Below are positions 6,285-6,367 of a stretch of 6,367 bases of DNA, piece by piece; within the stretch, counting starts at the first letter, position 1, and every line of letters begins with the position of its first letter. The stretch is taken from NCBI GenBank assembly GCA_003445095.1, contig DLVS01000543.1:1-6367 (forward strand), read 5' to 3'. Made by a program: the position numbers and the translations under genes. Source of the stretch: Verrucomicrobiales bacterium. Its GTDB lineage: Bacteria; Verrucomicrobiota; Verrucomicrobiia; Limisphaerales; UBA9464. The notes below the pieces were generated by a model that was given only the letters and a program-made list of their open reading frames with translations, was not told the DNA's origin and made no database searches.

Positions 6285-6367
6285 ATGAAGCTTCCGTTTT
6301 TCACCGCGATCGCCGGGTTTACTGCCGGCTCGCTTGCCCTGGCTGCGCCGGTCGATTTTAAGAAACA
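6285..6367 (+). CDS. N-terminus of an exported protein (partial), possibly planctomycete-type cytochrome c / DUF1549
   Basis: The frame starts at ATG 6285-6287 and stays open to the window edge (27 complete codons). It begins M-K-L-P-F-F, then a hydrophobic core TAIAGFTAGSLALAA, then PVDFKK. This is a textbook Sec signal peptide with cleavage near the Ala-Ala pair before Pro. A mature start of the type 'PVDFxK' resembles the opening of planctomycete-type cytochrome proteins, where a C-x-x-C-H haem motif follows within about 20 residues. That motif would lie beyond the window, so the family call is a guess. No Shine-Dalgarno sequence is visible. Confidence 0.65.
   Translation, partial: MKLPFFTAIAGFTAGSLALAAPVDFKK

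Overview
The window looks like chromosomal DNA from the Planctomycetota/Verrucomicrobiota group, more likely Verrucomicrobiota. Three things point there: a Tat-exported DUF1501 protein, typically found beside planctomycete-type cytochrome/DUF1549-DUF1553 genes; a very large secreted delta-60 repeat/Calx-beta protein ending in a 'LEVSSDLNGW...RYYRL' domain typical of verrucomicrobial exported proteins; and starts without recognisable Shine-Dalgarno sequences. The assignment rests on family recognition, not on a database search.

Layout. 1-30: last codons of an upstream plus-strand gene. 51-1556: complete DUF1501 gene (+). 1565-4744: a 1059-residue secreted delta-60/Calx-beta protein (-), convergent with DUF1501 and only 8 bp from it. 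4745-5160: a degenerate stretch containing a second, diverged copy of the DUF1501 3' end (4817-4875) and a weak minus-strand reading frame (4820-5071) that looks like a gene fragment. 5161-5955: a complete DUF4058 gene (+). 5956-6284: intergenic, with a perfect 10-bp hairpin and an 8-bp tandem duplication. 6285-6367: the first 27 codons of an exported protein (+), possibly the opening of another planctomycete-type cytochrome gene.

How they fit together. The left-edge gene and DUF1501 probably form a module of exported proteins, the arrangement usual for this family. The delta-60 protein is probably a separate cell-surface or secreted protein. DUF4058 is probably a cytoplasmic protein unrelated to its neighbours.

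The most notable signal is that the delta-60 gene lies between two copies of the DUF1501 3' end, in the same orientation and 83% identical over 59 bp. Most differences in the coding core are silent. This suggests that a paralogous DUF1501 gene, or a duplicated tail, once stood here and was lost, or that the delta-60 gene was inserted by a rearrangement at this tail. I see no integrase, transposase, CRISPR array, tRNA or rRNA, and no clear new defence or metabolic system.
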